This document shows, piece after piece, positions 5,801-6,004 of a stretch of 6,004 nt of DNA. Within the stretch, counting starts at the first letter, position 1. Every line of letters begins with the position of its first letter. The stretch is from JAUHWS01 sp964571805 (GTDB lineage Bacteria; Patescibacteriota; Gracilibacteria; UM-FILTER-43-11). The translations under genes and the position numbers were made by a program. The stretch is from NCBI GenBank assembly GCA_964571805.1, contig CAZNDI010000070.1:1-6004 (forward strand), written 5' to 3'. The notes under the pieces are model-generated. The model was not told the origin of the DNA. It ran no database searches and worked only from the letters and a program-made list of their open reading frames with translations.

Positions 5801-6004
5801 CTCCTTTATTTCTATTAATCATTTCTTCCACAGACTCAAATTCCTCATAATCATTCGCCTGATGGGTGTTGATTATACTCTTTTCAAATTCAGGAGTAAA
5901 ACCGTTCTCAGTGAGGCTATTGTGTCGTAGGTCCATGCCCCCTTCTCTGATGGCCTTTTTTAATAAGATGACGACTAGGTCGTTAAAGCTAAATCCAATG
6001 GCTT
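5793..6004 (-). CDS. RelB/DinJ-type antitoxin, C-terminal part (start beyond window edge)
   Basis: Sixty-nine codons and a TAG stop are visible on the minus strand, and the frame is open to the right edge. The visible start AIGFSFNDLVVILLKKAIREGGMDL fits the second half of the RelB/DinJ ribbon-helix-helix domain, in which a helix ending in V-x-x-G-G follows a short G-[LF]-S segment. The C-terminal tail includes NDYEEFESVEEMINR, which resembles the E-[YF]-x-S-x-E-E-[LM] ending of these antitoxins and would be the toxin-binding region. Antitoxins of this family repress their own promoter and neutralise RelE/YafQ-type mRNA-cleaving toxins. Only about 20 N-terminal residues should be missing. No toxin gene lies downstream, where it normally would, because the convergent 5105-5800 gene occupies that place. 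The call rests on motif resemblance in a partial sequence. Confidence 0.7.
   Translation of the reverse strand, partial: AIGFSFNDLVVILLKKAIREGGMDLRHNSLTENGFTPEFEKSIINTHQANDYEEFESVEEMINRNKGAI

Noticed and set aside
1..6004. CRISPR array, tRNA or rRNA genes, or UGA recoding
   Set aside because: No regularly spaced repeats of 24-40 bp and no tRNA- or rRNA-like segments were seen, and no gene contains an in-frame TGA.

Overview
This 6 kb bacterial window carries four co-directional minus-strand genes (an M3 peptidase, an SLH-domain protein, a glutaredoxin and TypA/BipA). A divergent plus-strand gene of uncertain function follows, and it runs tail to tail into the end of a minus-strand RelB/DinJ-type antitoxin gene. 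All reading frames are open under the standard code, with no in-frame TGA, so a recoded lineage such as one reading UGA as glycine is not indicated. The organism cannot be named. Moderate G+C in the housekeeping genes, weak or absent Shine-Dalgarno sequences before most starts, a small SLH-domain surface protein and short G/C-rich palindromic repeats would fit an uncultured bacterium, possibly a candidate-phylum lineage. That is inference with low confidence.

Layout. Positions 1-1974 (minus) hold an M3 metallopeptidase of the oligopeptidase A/Dcp type, nearly complete, whose C-terminus runs off the left edge. Positions 1975-2142 are an intergenic gap with a tandem 7-bp repeat just upstream of the peptidase start. 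Positions 2143-2811 (minus) encode a secreted protein with one SLH domain and an unrecognised C-terminal domain. Positions 2842-3096 (minus) encode a class I glutaredoxin with a CPYC site. Positions 3108-3200 are a MITE-like palindromic repeat that fills the gap between the glutaredoxin and TypA genes. Positions 3203-4996 (minus) encode the translational GTPase TypA/BipA. Positions 4997-5104 are a divergent intergenic region with a candidate typA promoter. Positions 5105-5800 (plus) hold an AT-rich gene of unrecognised function with HEPN-like features. Positions 5793-6004 (minus) hold the C-terminal part of a RelB/DinJ-like antitoxin, cut by the right edge.

Function. TypA, glutaredoxin and the M3 peptidase are housekeeping or stress functions (ribosome assembly, thiol redox, peptide turnover). 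They may be partly co-transcribed (typA, then grx, then the SLH gene), but no shared pathway is evident. The right-hand 1 kb looks like accessory DNA: an AT-rich gene and an antitoxin gene with 8 bp of convergent overlap. The antitoxin has no toxin gene in the usual place downstream of it. This is the part most worth following up, although the link between the two genes is speculative.
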